From NCBI RefSeq assembly GCF_900018785.1, contig NZ_FCOY01000005.1:62001-126000 (forward strand): a DNA stretch of 64,000 nt. The letters run 5' to 3'. Shown here in pieces: positions 1 through 11,395 of this stretch. Position 1 is the first letter of the stretch. Every line of letters starts with the position of its first letter. The notes under the pieces are model-generated. The model did not search any database and had not been told where the DNA came from. It was given only the letters and a program-made list of their open reading frames with translations. Both the position numbers and the translations under genes were made by a program. Source of the DNA: Xanthomonas massiliensis (GTDB taxonomy: Bacteria; Pseudomonadota; Gammaproteobacteria; Xanthomonadales; Xanthomonadaceae).

Positions 1-228
1 AACCACACGCCGGTGGAGCTGGAGCACTTCATCGCGGTGATCGAGCAGGCCGCCGGCAAGCCCGCGCACAAGGTCTACAAGCCGATGCAGGCGGGCGACA
101 TGGTCGAGACCATGGCCGACACCACGCGTGCTCAGGCCGCCTTCGGCTTCGAGCCGACCCTTCCGATCGAGACCGGGCTGCCGCCGGTGGTGGCCTGGTG
201 CGAGGCGTATTTCGGCGACGCCGCCTGA
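1..228 (+). CDS. NAD-dependent epimerase/dehydratase, C-terminal fragment
   Basis: The reading frame is open from the window edge and ends in TGA at 226-228, giving the last 75 residues of a protein. The segment with KVYKPMQAGDMVETMADT and AAFGFEP is typical of the C-terminus of extended short-chain dehydrogenases that epimerise nucleotide sugars (UDP-glucuronate 4-epimerase type): the QPGDV-like stretch, then a small domain ending in a VAWCEAYF helix. The Rossmann fold and the catalytic YxxxK lie outside the window. The GT2 and LpxB_N-type genes downstream suggest surface-glycan or lipid-glycan work. Family confident, exact substrate not. Confidence 0.8.
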   Translation, partial: NHTPVELEHFIAVIEQAAGKPAHKVYKPMQAGDMVETMADTTRAQAAFGFEPTLPIETGLPPVVAWCEAYFGDAA

Positions 229-642
229 CGCGTCGGCCGCGGCCGTGGCGATGGGCGCATCCCGGGCCTCGGGCAGGTTCCGCCGGTGCGCGATCGGGCG
301 CGTGGGGCGCATCGCGGGGCGTGGGTGCGGAGGTGTCGTTCCGGAAATCCTGCCGGCCTGCAGCCGCACGGTTCCGGGCCGATGACGGCTGATCGCGATC
401 CTGATATGCCAGCCTGATATGCCAGCGGGATGCCCCCGTCGCCGCGAAGACGCAAGCCCGTCCCCGCTGCCGTGGCGGCAAGGATCCGGCAGGCGTGCCG
501 GTGTCCGCGTCCCGGTGGCCGCCAACCGCCGGGGCAGGGCGGGCGATGCGGATGACCAAAGGGCTGACACGCGATGCCCGGCAGATGGGACAATAGGCGG
601 TCCCCCTGAAGCATCGCCGGCGCCGTGGCCGGCCCGGAACCC
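229..642. other. gene-free stretch
   Basis: No convincing gene. The short reading frames here are rich in Arg, Pro and Ala and lack ribosome sites. A weak promoter-like pair (CTGACA at 564-569, GACAAT at 589-594, 19-bp spacer) precedes the glycosyltransferase gene. Confidence 0.4.
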
Positions 643-1365
643 ATGAGCGAGCCGCAGCTGTCCGTTGTCGTCCCCGTGTTCAACGAGCGCGACAACGTCG
701 CCCCGCTGGTCGGCGAGATCGTCGCCGCGCTGCGTGGCCGGCTGCCGTTCGAGATCGTCTACGTGGACGACGATTCGGCCGACGACACGCGTGCCGTGCT
801 CGACGGACTCAAGGCGCAGGTGCCGGAACTGCGCGTGCTGCACCATGTCAGCCGCAGCGGGCAGAGCACGGCCGTGCGCACGGGGGTGAAGGCCGCGCGC
901 GCGCCCTGGATCGCCACCCTGGACGGCGACGGCCAGAACGATCCGGCCGACATTCCCGCGCTGCTCGAGCGCCGGGCGGCGGCCGAGGCCGGCGTCAAAC
1001 TGTTCGCCGGCTGGCGCGTGGATCGGCAGGACAGCGGCTCCAAGCGCTGGGCCAGCAAGTGGGCCAACGCCATCCGCGCCGGGCTGTTGCACGACGACAC
1101 GCCCGACACCGGCTGCGGCATCAAGCTGTTCGAGCGCGCCGCGTTCCTGGACCTGCCGTACTTCGACCACATGCACCGCTACCTGCCGGCGCTGATGCAG
1201 CGTGCCGGCTGGCGTACCGTGAGCGTGCCGGTGCACCACCGCGCCCGCGCCAGCGGCGTGTCCAAGTACAACAACCTCGGTCGCGCGCTGGTCGGCATCC
1301 GCGACCTGATGGGCGTGGCCTGGCTGATCGCGCGCAGCAAGCGCACCGCCGTGGAGGAGGACTGA
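643..1365 (+). CDS. glycosyltransferase family 2 (DPM1/ArnC-like)
   Basis: A 240-residue GT-A glycosyltransferase of the polyprenyl-phosphate sugar transferase type. The start region SVVVPVFNERDN, the nucleotide-binding DDDSADDT motif, and the later LDGDGQNDPADIP motif with the metal-binding aspartates are all visible. It lacks the two C-terminal membrane helices of ArnC/GtrB and is close in length to the soluble core. I chose the ATG at 643 over a GTG at 625 because the conserved fold starts directly after it. The stop overlaps the next start (TGATG), so it is translationally coupled to the LpxB_N-type membrane protein. It likely moves a sugar onto a lipid-phosphate carrier; substrate unknown. 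Confidence 0.88.
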   Translation: MSEPQLSVVVPVFNERDNVAPLVGEIVAALRGRLPFEIVYVDDDSADDTRAVLDGLKAQVPELRVLHHVSRSGQSTAVRTGVKAARAPWIATLDGDGQNDPADIPALLERRAAAEAGVKLFAGWRVDRQDSGSKRWASKWANAIRAGLLHDDTPDTGCGIKLFERAAFLDLPYFDHMHRYLPALMQRAGWRTVSVPVHHRARASGVSKYNNLGRALVGIRDLMGVAWLIARSKRTAVEED

Positions 1366-1700
1366 TGTCCATCCTCGACCAGCCGATCACCTGGTTGTTC
1401 TGGACCGGCCTGCACGTCACCCCGTGGAAGCTGATCGGCTACATCGGCACGCTGATGTTCGGCGGGCGCTGGCTGGTGCAGTTCATCGCCTCGCGCCGCG
1501 CCGGCCGGCCGGTGATCCCGCGCCTGTTCTGGTACATGAGCATCGTCGGCAGCCTGATGACGCTGAGCTACTTCCTGTTCTCGGCCAAGCAGGACTCGGT
1601 GGGCGTGCTCGGCAACCTGTTTCCCGCCTTCACCGCGTTCTACAGTCTGTACCTGGACATCAAGGTCCGTGGCTGGAAGCGCGACCGGGCCCTGTACTGA
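1365..1700 (+). CDS. lipid-A-disaccharide synthase N-terminal-like (LAB_N) membrane protein
   Basis: A 111-residue integral membrane protein that matches the small LAB_N family: W-K-L-IGYIGTLMFGGRWLVQFIASRR, then IPRLFWYMSIVGS and a last helix ending FYSLYLDIK. About three membrane segments are predicted by eye. Despite the family name it has no LpxB catalytic domain. The family regularly sits beside GT2 enzymes and ArnT-like transferases and probably helps place or flip a lipid-linked sugar. The start codon overlaps the stop of the glycosyltransferase. Confidence 0.85.
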   Translation: MSILDQPITWLFWTGLHVTPWKLIGYIGTLMFGGRWLVQFIASRRAGRPVIPRLFWYMSIVGSLMTLSYFLFSAKQDSVGVLGNLFPAFTAFYSLYLDIKVRGWKRDRALY

Positions 1701-2342
1701 GGCAGGCGGCCACGCGGTTGTGCGATGTCGCGGCGGGCGATCGCCGCGGCAAGGCGCGGGTCGCGGCGAGAAGGCGGGGTGCCGGTCCGGATGCAGATGA
1801 GGCCGCGGTCCGGAAGGAGCCATGGCGCGATGGCCATGCGGCTGAATCGCGCCGCGATACGCAAGGGGGTTCGCAGGCCCGACGGGATCTACCGTCGCAT
1901 GGCCCGGTGCATGCGCGCCTGCGCCCTCCTGCGGCACGGTGTGGATCCCGTCGCTGGCAGGCGAGAGGGTCGGCCGAGTCCGGTCGAGCGCCGAGCCGTA
2001 TCGCCGGTTGGGTTTCCAGCCGAGTCCGCCCACCGGCTGAGCTGAACTGGCCAGCCGGTCCAGGTCGTCAGGTGGGCCAAGTCACCGGCGGAGCCAGGTC
2101 GTCAGCCGGGCCGGCCAACGGTGCAGCGAAACCGGGTCATCCCAAGCCCGCGCTTCCATCCGAGCGCTTCCCGGCACCGGTGGCAGAAGCGCCTGCCGCG
2201 CGGCGGGACGCAGGCAGCGCAGGAGCCGGCATCCGGCAACCCGGCTCCGTTTCCGGCAGCTCCCCATTCGCCCGGGGGCGAGGATCCCCACTCCAAGCTG
2301 TCCGGCGTGCTGCCCGGGCATAGAAGAACAGGATCCGTTGAA
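1701..2342. other. gene-free stretch
   Basis: About 640 bp without a recognisable gene. Candidate frames are short, Arg/Pro-rich and have no ribosome site. No terminator or RNA gene was recognised. Confidence 0.4.
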
Positions 2343-2360
2343 GTATTGTTATAACATCAC
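2343..2360 (+). promoter_or_regulatory. Zur/Fur-type palindrome upstream of the MerC-like gene
   Basis: The core TGTTATAACA (2347-2356) is a perfect 10-bp palindrome, and the wider 18-bp dyad GTATTGTTA/TAACATCAC matches at 7 of 9 pairs. It lies 19 bp before the ATG in an island of A+T within very GC-rich DNA. The TGTTATA...TATAACA pattern resembles Zur boxes. Assignment to Zur rather than another Fur-family protein is inference. Confidence 0.5.
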
Positions 2361-2378
2361 AAGTCGTGGCGGATCCCC

Positions 2379-2828
2379 ATGAAAGACAATGCGCTGCCCC
2401 TGTTCGACGTCTCGGCCATCGGCCTGTCCGGCCTGTGCCTGGTGCATTGCCTGGCATTGCCGGTGCTTGCGGCGTTCCTGCCCATGTTCGGGGCCTGGTC
2501 GCATGCCGAGTGGGTCCATCTGGTGTTCGCGGCGATCGCAGTCCCCCTGACCGGCCTGGCGCTCTGGCGCGCGCACCGGCGCCGCCCCCTGCCGGTCGTG
2601 CTGCGGCTCCTGGCAGTGACCGGCCTGGCCGGCCTGGTGGCCGGTGCCTTCGGGCCGGAGGCGATGGATACGCCGGTCACCGTGGCCGGCAGCCTCATGC
2701 TGGCCACGGCCCATGTCTGGAACTGGAGCCGGCGGCCCTTCCCGCACGCCGCTTGTGCGCCGGCCTGCGACCACGACGCCTGCGGTGCCTGCGAAGACGT
2801 CTCGTCCCCGGCGGCGAATCGCCCCTGA
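2379..2828 (+). CDS. MerC-like inner-membrane protein
   Basis: A 149-residue protein with four hydrophobic segments. The first contains the family signature LSGLCLVHCLALP, whose two cysteines in the membrane are characteristic of MerC-domain proteins that bind and move Hg(II) or other thiophilic metals. The tail after the last helix (residues about 120-149) is rich in His and Cys (CAPACDHDACGACED), which could be an extra metal-binding end. There is no merR, merA or merT nearby, so mercury resistance is unlikely. With the Zur-like palindrome immediately upstream, a role in zinc or general metal handling is the better guess. Confidence 0.8.
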   Translation: MKDNALPLFDVSAIGLSGLCLVHCLALPVLAAFLPMFGAWSHAEWVHLVFAAIAVPLTGLALWRAHRRRPLPVVLRLLAVTGLAGLVAGAFGPEAMDTPVTVAGSLMLATAHVWNWSRRPFPHAACAPACDHDACGACEDVSSPAANRP

Positions 2829-3327
2829 AGGGAACGAGGGCCTTGCAGGCCGGCGCCTTCGCCGCCGGCGTGCAGGACGGGTGCGGCTCTGTCTTGGGGC
2901 TTGTTGGCGCCATCGGATCCAGCGTGGCGTGCCGGGTCGAAGGACGGCGGTCGCGAGCGATGCGGGGACCTTCGGGGATGCGGGGTCCGCCGGGGTGCGC
3001 GGGATTGGGACCAGGCAACCGGCGTGGTCCGGTGGTGCAGGGCTCCCAAACGTTCTTCGATCCGGTGCCGGAGCCCTGACCATCGCTGCAACGCCTCTTG
3101 CCCGGCTCCAGCGGGCGGATATGGATGAGCCGTCGCACGCGCTAAATCATCAGGCCACGTGCTGTTGATTGCATCTTTTGAGGGTGCCCCGGGACTGCGG
3201 GTGAAATGAGGCGGGCGGTGCGGGCGAACCAGGGCCGCAACCGGAAGGACCGGGCCATGCATGGGGTTGCCGCGTACATTCCGGCGGGCCGTTCGTCGCC
3301 GGGCGCCGAGGCTGGGTGAGATCAGTG
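2829..3327. other. gene-free stretch before the glucokinase promoter
   Basis: About 500 bp with no supported gene. It ends at the promoter and operator of the carbohydrate locus. Composition is GC-rich until about 3150 and then becomes A+T-richer. Confidence 0.4.
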
Positions 3328-3356
3328 TTGACATTGTTGTCATCTCATGATCTAAC
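3328..3356 (+). promoter_or_regulatory. sigma-70 promoter of the glk unit
   Basis: A perfect -35 box TTGACA (3328-3333), a 17-bp spacer and TCTAAC (3351-3356) as -10, predicting a start near 3363. The -35 region lies in an inverted repeat TGACA-N4-TGTCA (3329-3342). The operator at 3358-3385 covers the predicted start point, the arrangement expected of repression. Confidence 0.65.
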
Positions 3357-3357
3357 T

Positions 3358-3385
3358 AAGTTGCAGTCAACGTTGACTGTAACTT
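3358..3385 (+). promoter_or_regulatory. 28-bp palindromic operator
   Basis: Half-sites AAGTTGCAGTCAAC and GTTGACTGTAACTT form a 28-bp dyad that mismatches at only one of 14 pairs; the inner 16 bp (CAGTCAACGTTGACTG) is perfect. The core AGTCA-N4-TGACT recurs at 14707-14720 upstream of the second receptor unit. The TetR protein at 21078-21722 is the only regulator in the locus and the natural candidate to bind it. A LacI-family protein encoded elsewhere is the alternative, because the central AACGTT resembles LacI-type sites. Confidence 0.7.
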
Positions 3386-3410
3386 CACACCCAGCTTCGG
3401 GGGCCGGTGT

Positions 3411-4406
3411 ATGGGGGCGTGTTCCGTCGTGGATCGGGAAGGGCGCGCGGCGCTCCTGGCGGCTGACGTCGGCGGCACCTATGCGCGCATCGGGCTGGTG
3501 GACGCTTCCGGTCCGCAGCGTCGGATCCTCGCCTACCGCAAGTATTCCTGTGCCGCCTTTCCCGGGCTGGCGACGATCCTGCGCGACTTCATCGAGACCG
3601 TGCCGGGCACCCGCGTCGGCCGCGGCGTGGTGGCCGCGGCCGGCCATCCGCTCGGCGACGGCCGGCTGATCTCGGCCAACCTGCCGTGGGGCGTCTCGCG
3701 CGAGGCGATCCGCGGCGAGCTGGGCCTGGACGACCTGGGCCTGGTCAACGATTTCGAGGCGCTCGCCCACGCCGCGGTGCGGGTGCCCGAGCAGGACAAG
3801 ATCGCGGTCTGCGGGCCGCGCGGCAACGGCGGCGGCCCGGTGGTGGTGATCGGCCCCGGCACCGGCCTGGGCGCGGCGGTGTGGCTGCCCGACGTCGACG
3901 GCGGCCGGGTGCTGGCGACCGAGGCGGGGCAGATGGCCTGGGCGCCGGGCAACGCCCGCGAGATGGCATTGCTGGGCATCCTGCTGGAGACGCGCGAGTA
4001 CGTGTCGCTGGAGGCGGTGCTGTCCGGGCCCGGCCTGCTCGCGCTGTACCACGCCGCCTGCGCGCTCGCGCAGGTGCCGGCGCAGGCCGCCAGCCCGGTA
4101 CAGGTCAGCCTGGCCGCCCGCGCCGGCGATGCCCAGGCCTGCGCCGCGCTGGAGGTGTTCTTCGAAGTGCTCGGCAGCGCCGCCGGCGACCTGGTCCTGG
4201 CCTACGGCGGCCGCGGTGCGGTGTGCCTGGCCGGCGGGATCCTGCCGGCGGTGGCCGACCTGCTGGCGGCCAGCCGCTTCGCCGCGCGCTTCGTCGGCAA
4301 GGGCGCCATGCGCGCCGTACTGGAACAGGTCCCTGTCTGCCTGGTGGACCACGGGCAGCTGGGCGTCATGGGTGCCATCGACTGGTACCTGCGGCAGGCG
4401 AGGTGA
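3411..4406 (+). CDS. glk: glucokinase
   Basis: A 331-residue ATP-dependent hexokinase of the Glk family (not ROK). The phosphate-binding loop ADVGGTYARIGLV is near residues 17-29, the LVNDFEALAHA segment holds the catalytic aspartate, VVVIGPGTGLGAA is near 140-152, and EAGQMAWAP follows. It converts cytosolic glucose to glucose-6-phosphate. As first gene of a unit of exported glycosidases and next to its operator, it likely processes glucose released by them and brought in by the permease at 21805-23106. The ATG at 3411 lies 25 bp after the operator. Confidence 0.9.
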   Translation: MGACSVVDREGRAALLAADVGGTYARIGLVDASGPQRRILAYRKYSCAAFPGLATILRDFIETVPGTRVGRGVVAAAGHPLGDGRLISANLPWGVSREAIRGELGLDDLGLVNDFEALAHAAVRVPEQDKIAVCGPRGNGGGPVVVIGPGTGLGAAVWLPDVDGGRVLATEAGQMAWAPGNAREMALLGILLETREYVSLEAVLSGPGLLALYHAACALAQVPAQAASPVQVSLAARAGDAQACAALEVFFEVLGSAAGDLVLAYGGRGAVCLAGGILPAVADLLAASRFAARFVGKGAMRAVLEQVPVCLVDHGQLGVMGAIDWYLRQAR

Positions 4407-4476
4407 GGTGGCGCGCGCCGGCCGCGGCCGGCGACGCGCTCGCAGTGGTCGAACCCAACCCAGCGTGAGGAATGCC

Positions 4477-6768
<2,292 letters not shown>

Positions 6769-6867
6769 GCCCGGCCCCGGTCCTCGCGCCCGTCGGGAAC
6801 GGCTGGCGCGGCGGCCGGGACTTCCCATGCCGGCGCCGTGCCGGCCACGTTTCCCAGGAGTCCCGCC

Positions 6868-9114
6868 ATGTCCTTGCGCCGCCTGCCGGTCCTCGCGCTC
6901 TCGCTCGCTCTCGCCGCCGCGTCGGTGCAGGCGCAACCGCAAGCCGCGCCCTGGCGCGATGCGCGGCTACCGGCCGAACAGCGCGCCGAGGCGCTGGTGG
7001 ACGCGATGACCCTGGACGAGCAGATCGGCCTGCTCGGCTCGCTGCATGCCTCCAGCCTGCTCGACATCGCCGACCAGCTGCCGCCCGGCTTCGACAAGAC
7101 CAAGCTCAAGCCCAAGCCGCCCGGCGCGATCGGTTCGGCCGGCTTCGTGCCGGCGATCGCGCGCCTGGGCTGGCCGGCGCTGCAGGAGTCCGATGCCAGC
7201 CTGGGCGTGAGCAACTTCGGTTTCCTGCGCCCGGGCGATGAAGCCACCGCCACGCCGTCGCTGCTGTCGCTGGCATCGGCCTTCGACCGCGACCTGGCCT
7301 ACGCCCAGGGCCAGTTGATAGGTGCGGAAGCCCATGCCAAGGGCTTCAACGTGCAGCTGGCCGGCGGCGTCAACCTGGCGCGCGATCCGCGCAACGGCCG
7401 CAACTTCGAGTATCCCGGCGAGGACCCGCTGCTGGCCGGGACCCTGGCCGGGGCGCAGATCGCCGGCATCCAGAGCCGGCACGTGGTGTCCACGGTCAAG
7501 CACTACGTGCTCAACGGCATGGAGACCGGGCGCACCGCGCAGGACGCGCGCATCGACGAGGGTGCGCTGCGCGAGTCGGACCTGCTCGCCTTCCAGATCG
7601 CCATCGAGGAAGGCCGGCCGGGCGCGGTGATGTGCGCCTACAACAAGGTCAACGGGGTGTATTCCTGCGAGCATCCGTTCCTGCTCGGCCAGGTGCTCAA
7701 GGGCGAGTGGCGCTTCCCGGGCTGGGTGATGTCCGACTGGGGCGCGGTGCACAGCCTGGAGGCATCCGTGGCCGCCGGCCTGGACCAGCAGTCGCCGCAG
7801 GGCGACGACACCGACTGGTTCGCCGGGCTCAGGCAGGCGGTGGACGACGGGCGCATCGCCCGCGCGCGGGTGCGCGACATGGCGCTGCGCATCGTCCGCC
7901 CGGTGATCGCCAACGGCGCGCTCGACGATCCGGCGCTGCCCGGCGGCGCGATCGACGTGCAGGCCCATGCCGAGCAGGCGCAGGCGCTGGCCGAGGCCGG
8001 CATCGTGCTGCTCAAGAACGCCGGCGTGCTGCCCCTGGCGGCCGGCGCGAAGTCCATTGCCATGGTCGGGGGCAACGCCGATCGCGGCGTGCTCGCCGGT
8101 GGCGGTTCGTCGGAAGTCTCTCCCTACGGCGGCCGCTTCCGCGACACGCGCGGCGCCACCGGGCTGGCCGCGCTGCTTGCCCCCGGCTATGGCAATTCCT
8201 CGCCGTTGAAGGCGCTGCAGGCGCTGCGCCCGGGAACCAGGATCGACTACGACGACGGCAGCGACCCGGCCCGCGCCGCCGCGCTGGCGGCACGGGCGGA
8301 CGTGGTGGTGGTGGTCGCGGTCAAGCCGGAGATCGAGAGCCTGGATTCGCCCGACCTGGGCCTGCCCTACGGCCAGGACGCGCTGATCGACGCGGTGGCC
8401 GCCGCCAATCCCCGTACCGTGGTGGTGCTCGAGACCGGCAATCCGGTGGCGATGCCGTGGCTGGACAAGGTCGCCGCGGTGCTGGAGGCCTGGTACCCGG
8501 GCCAGCGCGGCGGCGAGGCGATCGCGGCGATGCTCGACGGCCGCGTCTCGCCGTCCGGGCGCCTGCCGATCACCTTCCCGGCCAGCGTGGCGCAGCTGCC
8601 GCGGCCGGCCATCCCCGGCTTCGACCCGGACACCCGCCTGCCGTTCGACATGGGCGGCAAGCCCAAGCCGTTCGCGGTGGACTACACCGAGGGCAGCGAC
8701 GTGGGCTATCGCTGGTTCCTGAAGACCGGGGCCAGGCCGCTGTTCCCGTTCGGCTACGGCCTGACCTACACCACCTTCGCCTACGAGGGGCTGCGCCGCC
8801 CGGCCGGCGGCGACGCGCTGGAGGTGGCCTTCGCCCTGGCCAACACCGGCGCCCGCGCCGGCACCGAGGTGGCGCAGCTGTACGTGGCGCCGCCGGGGCG
8901 CAGCTACCGCCTGGCCGGCTGGGCCAAGGTGGCGCTGCAGCCGGGCGAGCGCCGCGAGGTCATCGTCCGGGCCGATCCGCGCGTGCTGGCCTCGTGGGCC
9001 GGGGCCCACGGCTGGCAGCGCCAGGCCGGCACGTACCGCTGGTTCGTCGGCAAGTCGGCCGGCGAGGCGCAGTTGTCCGGTACCGTTTCGCTCAAGCGCA
9101 AGGCCGGGCAATGA
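6868..9114 (+). CDS. GH3 beta-glucosidase A, exported
   Basis: A 748-residue GH3 enzyme. The ATG at 6868 follows CAGGAG and opens a signal peptide ending ASVQAQ. The TIM-barrel carries KGFNVQLAGGVNLARDPRNG, TVKHYVLNGMETGR and the nucleophile motif MSDWGAVHS (Asp290). The second domain has IVLLKNAGVLPL and GGSSEVSP; a C-terminal fibronectin-III-like domain follows (FPFGYGLTYTTFAYE). A conserved insert PPGAIGSAGFVPAIARLGWP in the N-terminal part is shared with the GH3 at 18635-20908, which is clearly a paralogue. It removes terminal beta-glucosyl groups in the periplasm or outside. The true aglycone or linkage cannot be read from sequence. Confidence 0.9.
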   Translation: MSLRRLPVLALSLALAAASVQAQPQAAPWRDARLPAEQRAEALVDAMTLDEQIGLLGSLHASSLLDIADQLPPGFDKTKLKPKPPGAIGSAGFVPAIARLGWPALQESDASLGVSNFGFLRPGDEATATPSLLSLASAFDRDLAYAQGQLIGAEAHAKGFNVQLAGGVNLARDPRNGRNFEYPGEDPLLAGTLAGAQIAGIQSRHVVSTVKHYVLNGMETGRTAQDARIDEGALRESDLLAFQIAIEEGRPGAVMCAYNKVNGVYSCEHPFLLGQVLKGEWRFPGWVMSDWGAVHSLEASVAAGLDQQSPQGDDTDWFAGLRQAVDDGRIARARVRDMALRIVRPVIANGALDDPALPGGAIDVQAHAEQAQALAEAGIVLLKNAGVLPLAAGAKSIAMVGGNADRGVLAGGGSSEVSPYGGRFRDTRGATGLAALLAPGYGNSSPLKALQALRPGTRIDYDDGSDPARAAALAARADVVVVVAVKPEIESLDSPDLGLPYGQDALIDAVAAANPRTVVVLETGNPVAMPWLDKVAAVLEAWYPGQRGGEAIAAMLDGRVSPSGRLPITFPASVAQLPRPAIPGFDPDTRLPFDMGGKPKPFAVDYTEGSDVGYRWFLKTGARPLFPFGYGLTYTTFAYEGLRRPAGGDALEVAFALANTGARAGTEVAQLYVAPPGRSYRLAGWAKVALQPGERREVIVRADPRVLASWAGAHGWQRQAGTYRWFVGKSAGEAQLSGTVSLKRKAGQ

Positions 9115-9182
9115 GCCCGGCTCGCGCCGTCTCCCGCGGCCCGGCCGCGGGGCACGCTTCCGACCGACCCGAGGAGCCGTCC

Positions 9183-11393
9183 ATGCCGTCCATCGCCCCC
9201 TCCATTCCGCCGTATCGCCGCGCCGGCGGTGCCCGCCTGGGGCGGACGCTGGCCGCGGCCGCCCTGTGCTGCGCGATGCTGGTGCACGGGCAGGCCCCGG
9301 CCGCTCCCGCGCTGCTGCCGGTGCCGGCCAGCGCCCCGGTGGCCGGGCCGGGACGGCTCGCCTATGCCGGTGCGTTCGAGGTCCGCTGGCAGGGCCGCCA
9401 CGGCCCGCTGCTCGATGCCGCCGTCGCACGCTTCCAGCAGGACATGCGCACCCTGAGCGGGCTGGGCACCTGGCCGGACGAGGCCGTGCCGCTGGCCATC
9501 GACTGCTGCGCGGCGGACCTGGCGCCGGCCACGCTGGACGCGCAGGACGAAGGCTACGTGCTGAAGGTGGACGCGGCCGGCGTCGGCGTGCGCGCGCGCA
9601 CGGGGCTGGGCGTACTGCGCGCGCTGGCCACCCTGCGCCAGCTGCTGGAAGCGCGCGACGGCGACTGGTCGCTGCCGGCGGTGACGATCGAGGACGCGCC
9701 GCGCTTCCCCTGGCGCGGGGTGATGGTCGATACCGCGCGCCACTTCATGTCGCTGGCCACGCTCAAGCGCCAGGTCGATGCGATGGAGCAGGTCAAGCTC
9801 AACGTGCTGCACCTGCACCTGAGCGACAACGAAGGCTTCCGCGTGCAGAGCCTGAAGTACCCGAAGCTGACCGAGGGCGAGCACGGCGAGTTCTACACCC
9901 AGGCGCAGGTGCGCGAGCTGGTGGCCTATGCCGCCGCGCGCGGGGTGCGGGTGGTGCCCGAGTTCGACGTGCCCGGCCATGCCACCGCGATCGTCCGCGC
10001 CTACCCGCAGTACGGCTCGGCGGCCAGGCCGGCCTCGCTGTTCGGCGCGGTGCTCGATCCGTCCAATCCGGCCACGTATGCGTTCCTGCAGGGCCTGTTC
10101 GCCGAGATGGCGGCGCTGTTCCCCGACCCGTACTTCCACGTCGGCGGCGACGAGGTGGCCGGCGACGACTGGGCCGCCAACGCCGGGATCCAGGCGTTCA
10201 TGCAGCAGCACGGGCTGAAGGACAAGGAGGCGCTGCAGGGCCACTTCATGCACCAGGTGCACGGCATCGTCGCCGGGCTCGGCAAGAAGATGATCGGCTG
10301 GGAGGAGATCATCCACGGCGACGTGCCGCGCTCGGTCTACATCCAGGCCTGGACCAGCTCCAACTTCGCCTACGCGGCCACCCAGGCCGGCAACCCGGTG
10401 GTGGTCTCGGCCGGCTACTACCTGGACTACCTGGAACCGGCCTCGGTGTACTACCTGCGCGATCCGGCCGACGCCGCCGCGGCCGGCATCGATCCGGCGA
10501 TCTACGCCAAGGTCAAGGCGATCGGCAACCCGGCGCTGGCCGGGCCGTTCCCGGAGAGCCAGGTGATCCGGCCCGGGCAGGCGTACTCGGACGCGCAGAA
10601 GGCGCTGATCCGCGGCGCGGAGGCACCGCTGTGGGCCGAGATGGTCACCGACGAACTGCTCGACAGCCGCCTGTGGCCGCGCCTGGCCGCGCTGGCCGAG
10701 CGCTTCTGGTCGCCGCAGTCGGTGCGCGACGTGGATGACATGAACCGCCGCCTGGTGGTGCTGGACGGTCAGCTCGACCGCCTCGGCCTGCAGGCGCGCG
10801 GCAACCGTGCGCGCATGGCCGAACGGCTCGCGCCCGGCGACGCGGCGGTGGTGACCGCGCTGGCCGACCTCACCACGCCGGTGCGCAACTTCGCCCACAT
10901 GCACAAGATGCTGGCCTACATCCGCAAGCAGCCGATCCCGGTGCAGCAGTTCACCGCGCCGGCCGACATCGCCACCCCGTCCAACCCGGTCGCGCTGGCC
11001 TTCAACCTGGATGCGGCGCGCTTCGCCGCCGGCGACCGGACGCCGGCGCCGACCCTGGCGGCGCGGATGCAGGGCTGGAAGGCCAACGACGCGCGCCTGC
11101 GCGCCATCGCGCCCGGCCGCCCGGCGCTGGAGGCGGCGCTGCCGGCCTCGGCCGCGACCGCGGCGCTGGCCGACATCGGCCTGCAGGCCCTGGCGCTGGT
11201 GCAGGCCGGCACGCCCGCCGACGCGCAATGGCTGGCGTCGGCGCGCGGCGCCGTGGCCGCGCTGCGCGCGCAGGAGCAGGCCTCGTCCTCGCTGCTGGCG
11301 ACCATGGTCAGCCCGGCGCAGCCGCCGGCCGACCTGATCGTCGCGGTGCTGCCCGGCATCGAGCACCTGCTCGACGCGGCGGAGGGCAAGTAG
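9183..11393 (+). CDS. GH20 beta-N-acetylhexosaminidase, exported
   Basis: A 736-residue GH20 enzyme with a long N-terminal signal (hydrophobic LAAAALCCAMLVHG). A GH20b domain precedes the barrel, which begins at FPWRGVMVDTARHFM. The substrate-assisted catalytic pair is Asp323-Glu324 in YFHVGGDEVAG, preceded by VLHLHLSDNEGFR. A C-terminal helical region of about 200 residues follows. It releases terminal GlcNAc or GalNAc from glycans or glycoconjugates. Its presence in a locus otherwise built around beta-glucosidases suggests either a mixed substrate or relaxed specificity. The next start lies 2 bp after its stop. Confidence 0.9.
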   Translation: MPSIAPSIPPYRRAGGARLGRTLAAAALCCAMLVHGQAPAAPALLPVPASAPVAGPGRLAYAGAFEVRWQGRHGPLLDAAVARFQQDMRTLSGLGTWPDEAVPLAIDCCAADLAPATLDAQDEGYVLKVDAAGVGVRARTGLGVLRALATLRQLLEARDGDWSLPAVTIEDAPRFPWRGVMVDTARHFMSLATLKRQVDAMEQVKLNVLHLHLSDNEGFRVQSLKYPKLTEGEHGEFYTQAQVRELVAYAAARGVRVVPEFDVPGHATAIVRAYPQYGSAARPASLFGAVLDPSNPATYAFLQGLFAEMAALFPDPYFHVGGDEVAGDDWAANAGIQAFMQQHGLKDKEALQGHFMHQVHGIVAGLGKKMIGWEEIIHGDVPRSVYIQAWTSSNFAYAATQAGNPVVVSAGYYLDYLEPASVYYLRDPADAAAAGIDPAIYAKVKAIGNPALAGPFPESQVIRPGQAYSDAQKALIRGAEAPLWAEMVTDELLDSRLWPRLAALAERFWSPQSVRDVDDMNRRLVVLDGQLDRLGLQARGNRARMAERLAPGDAAVVTALADLTTPVRNFAHMHKMLAYIRKQPIPVQQFTAPADIATPSNPVALAFNLDAARFAAGDRTPAPTLAARMQGWKANDARLRAIAPGRPALEAALPASAATAALADIGLQALALVQAGTPADAQWLASARGAVAALRAQEQASSSLLATMVSPAQPPADLIVAVLPGIEHLLDAAEGK

Positions 11394-11395
11394 CC

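Noticed and set aside
2082-2321. Several small frames between the LpxB_N-type and MerC-like genes
   Set aside because: Pro/Arg-rich, no start context, no family resemblance; treated as non-coding.
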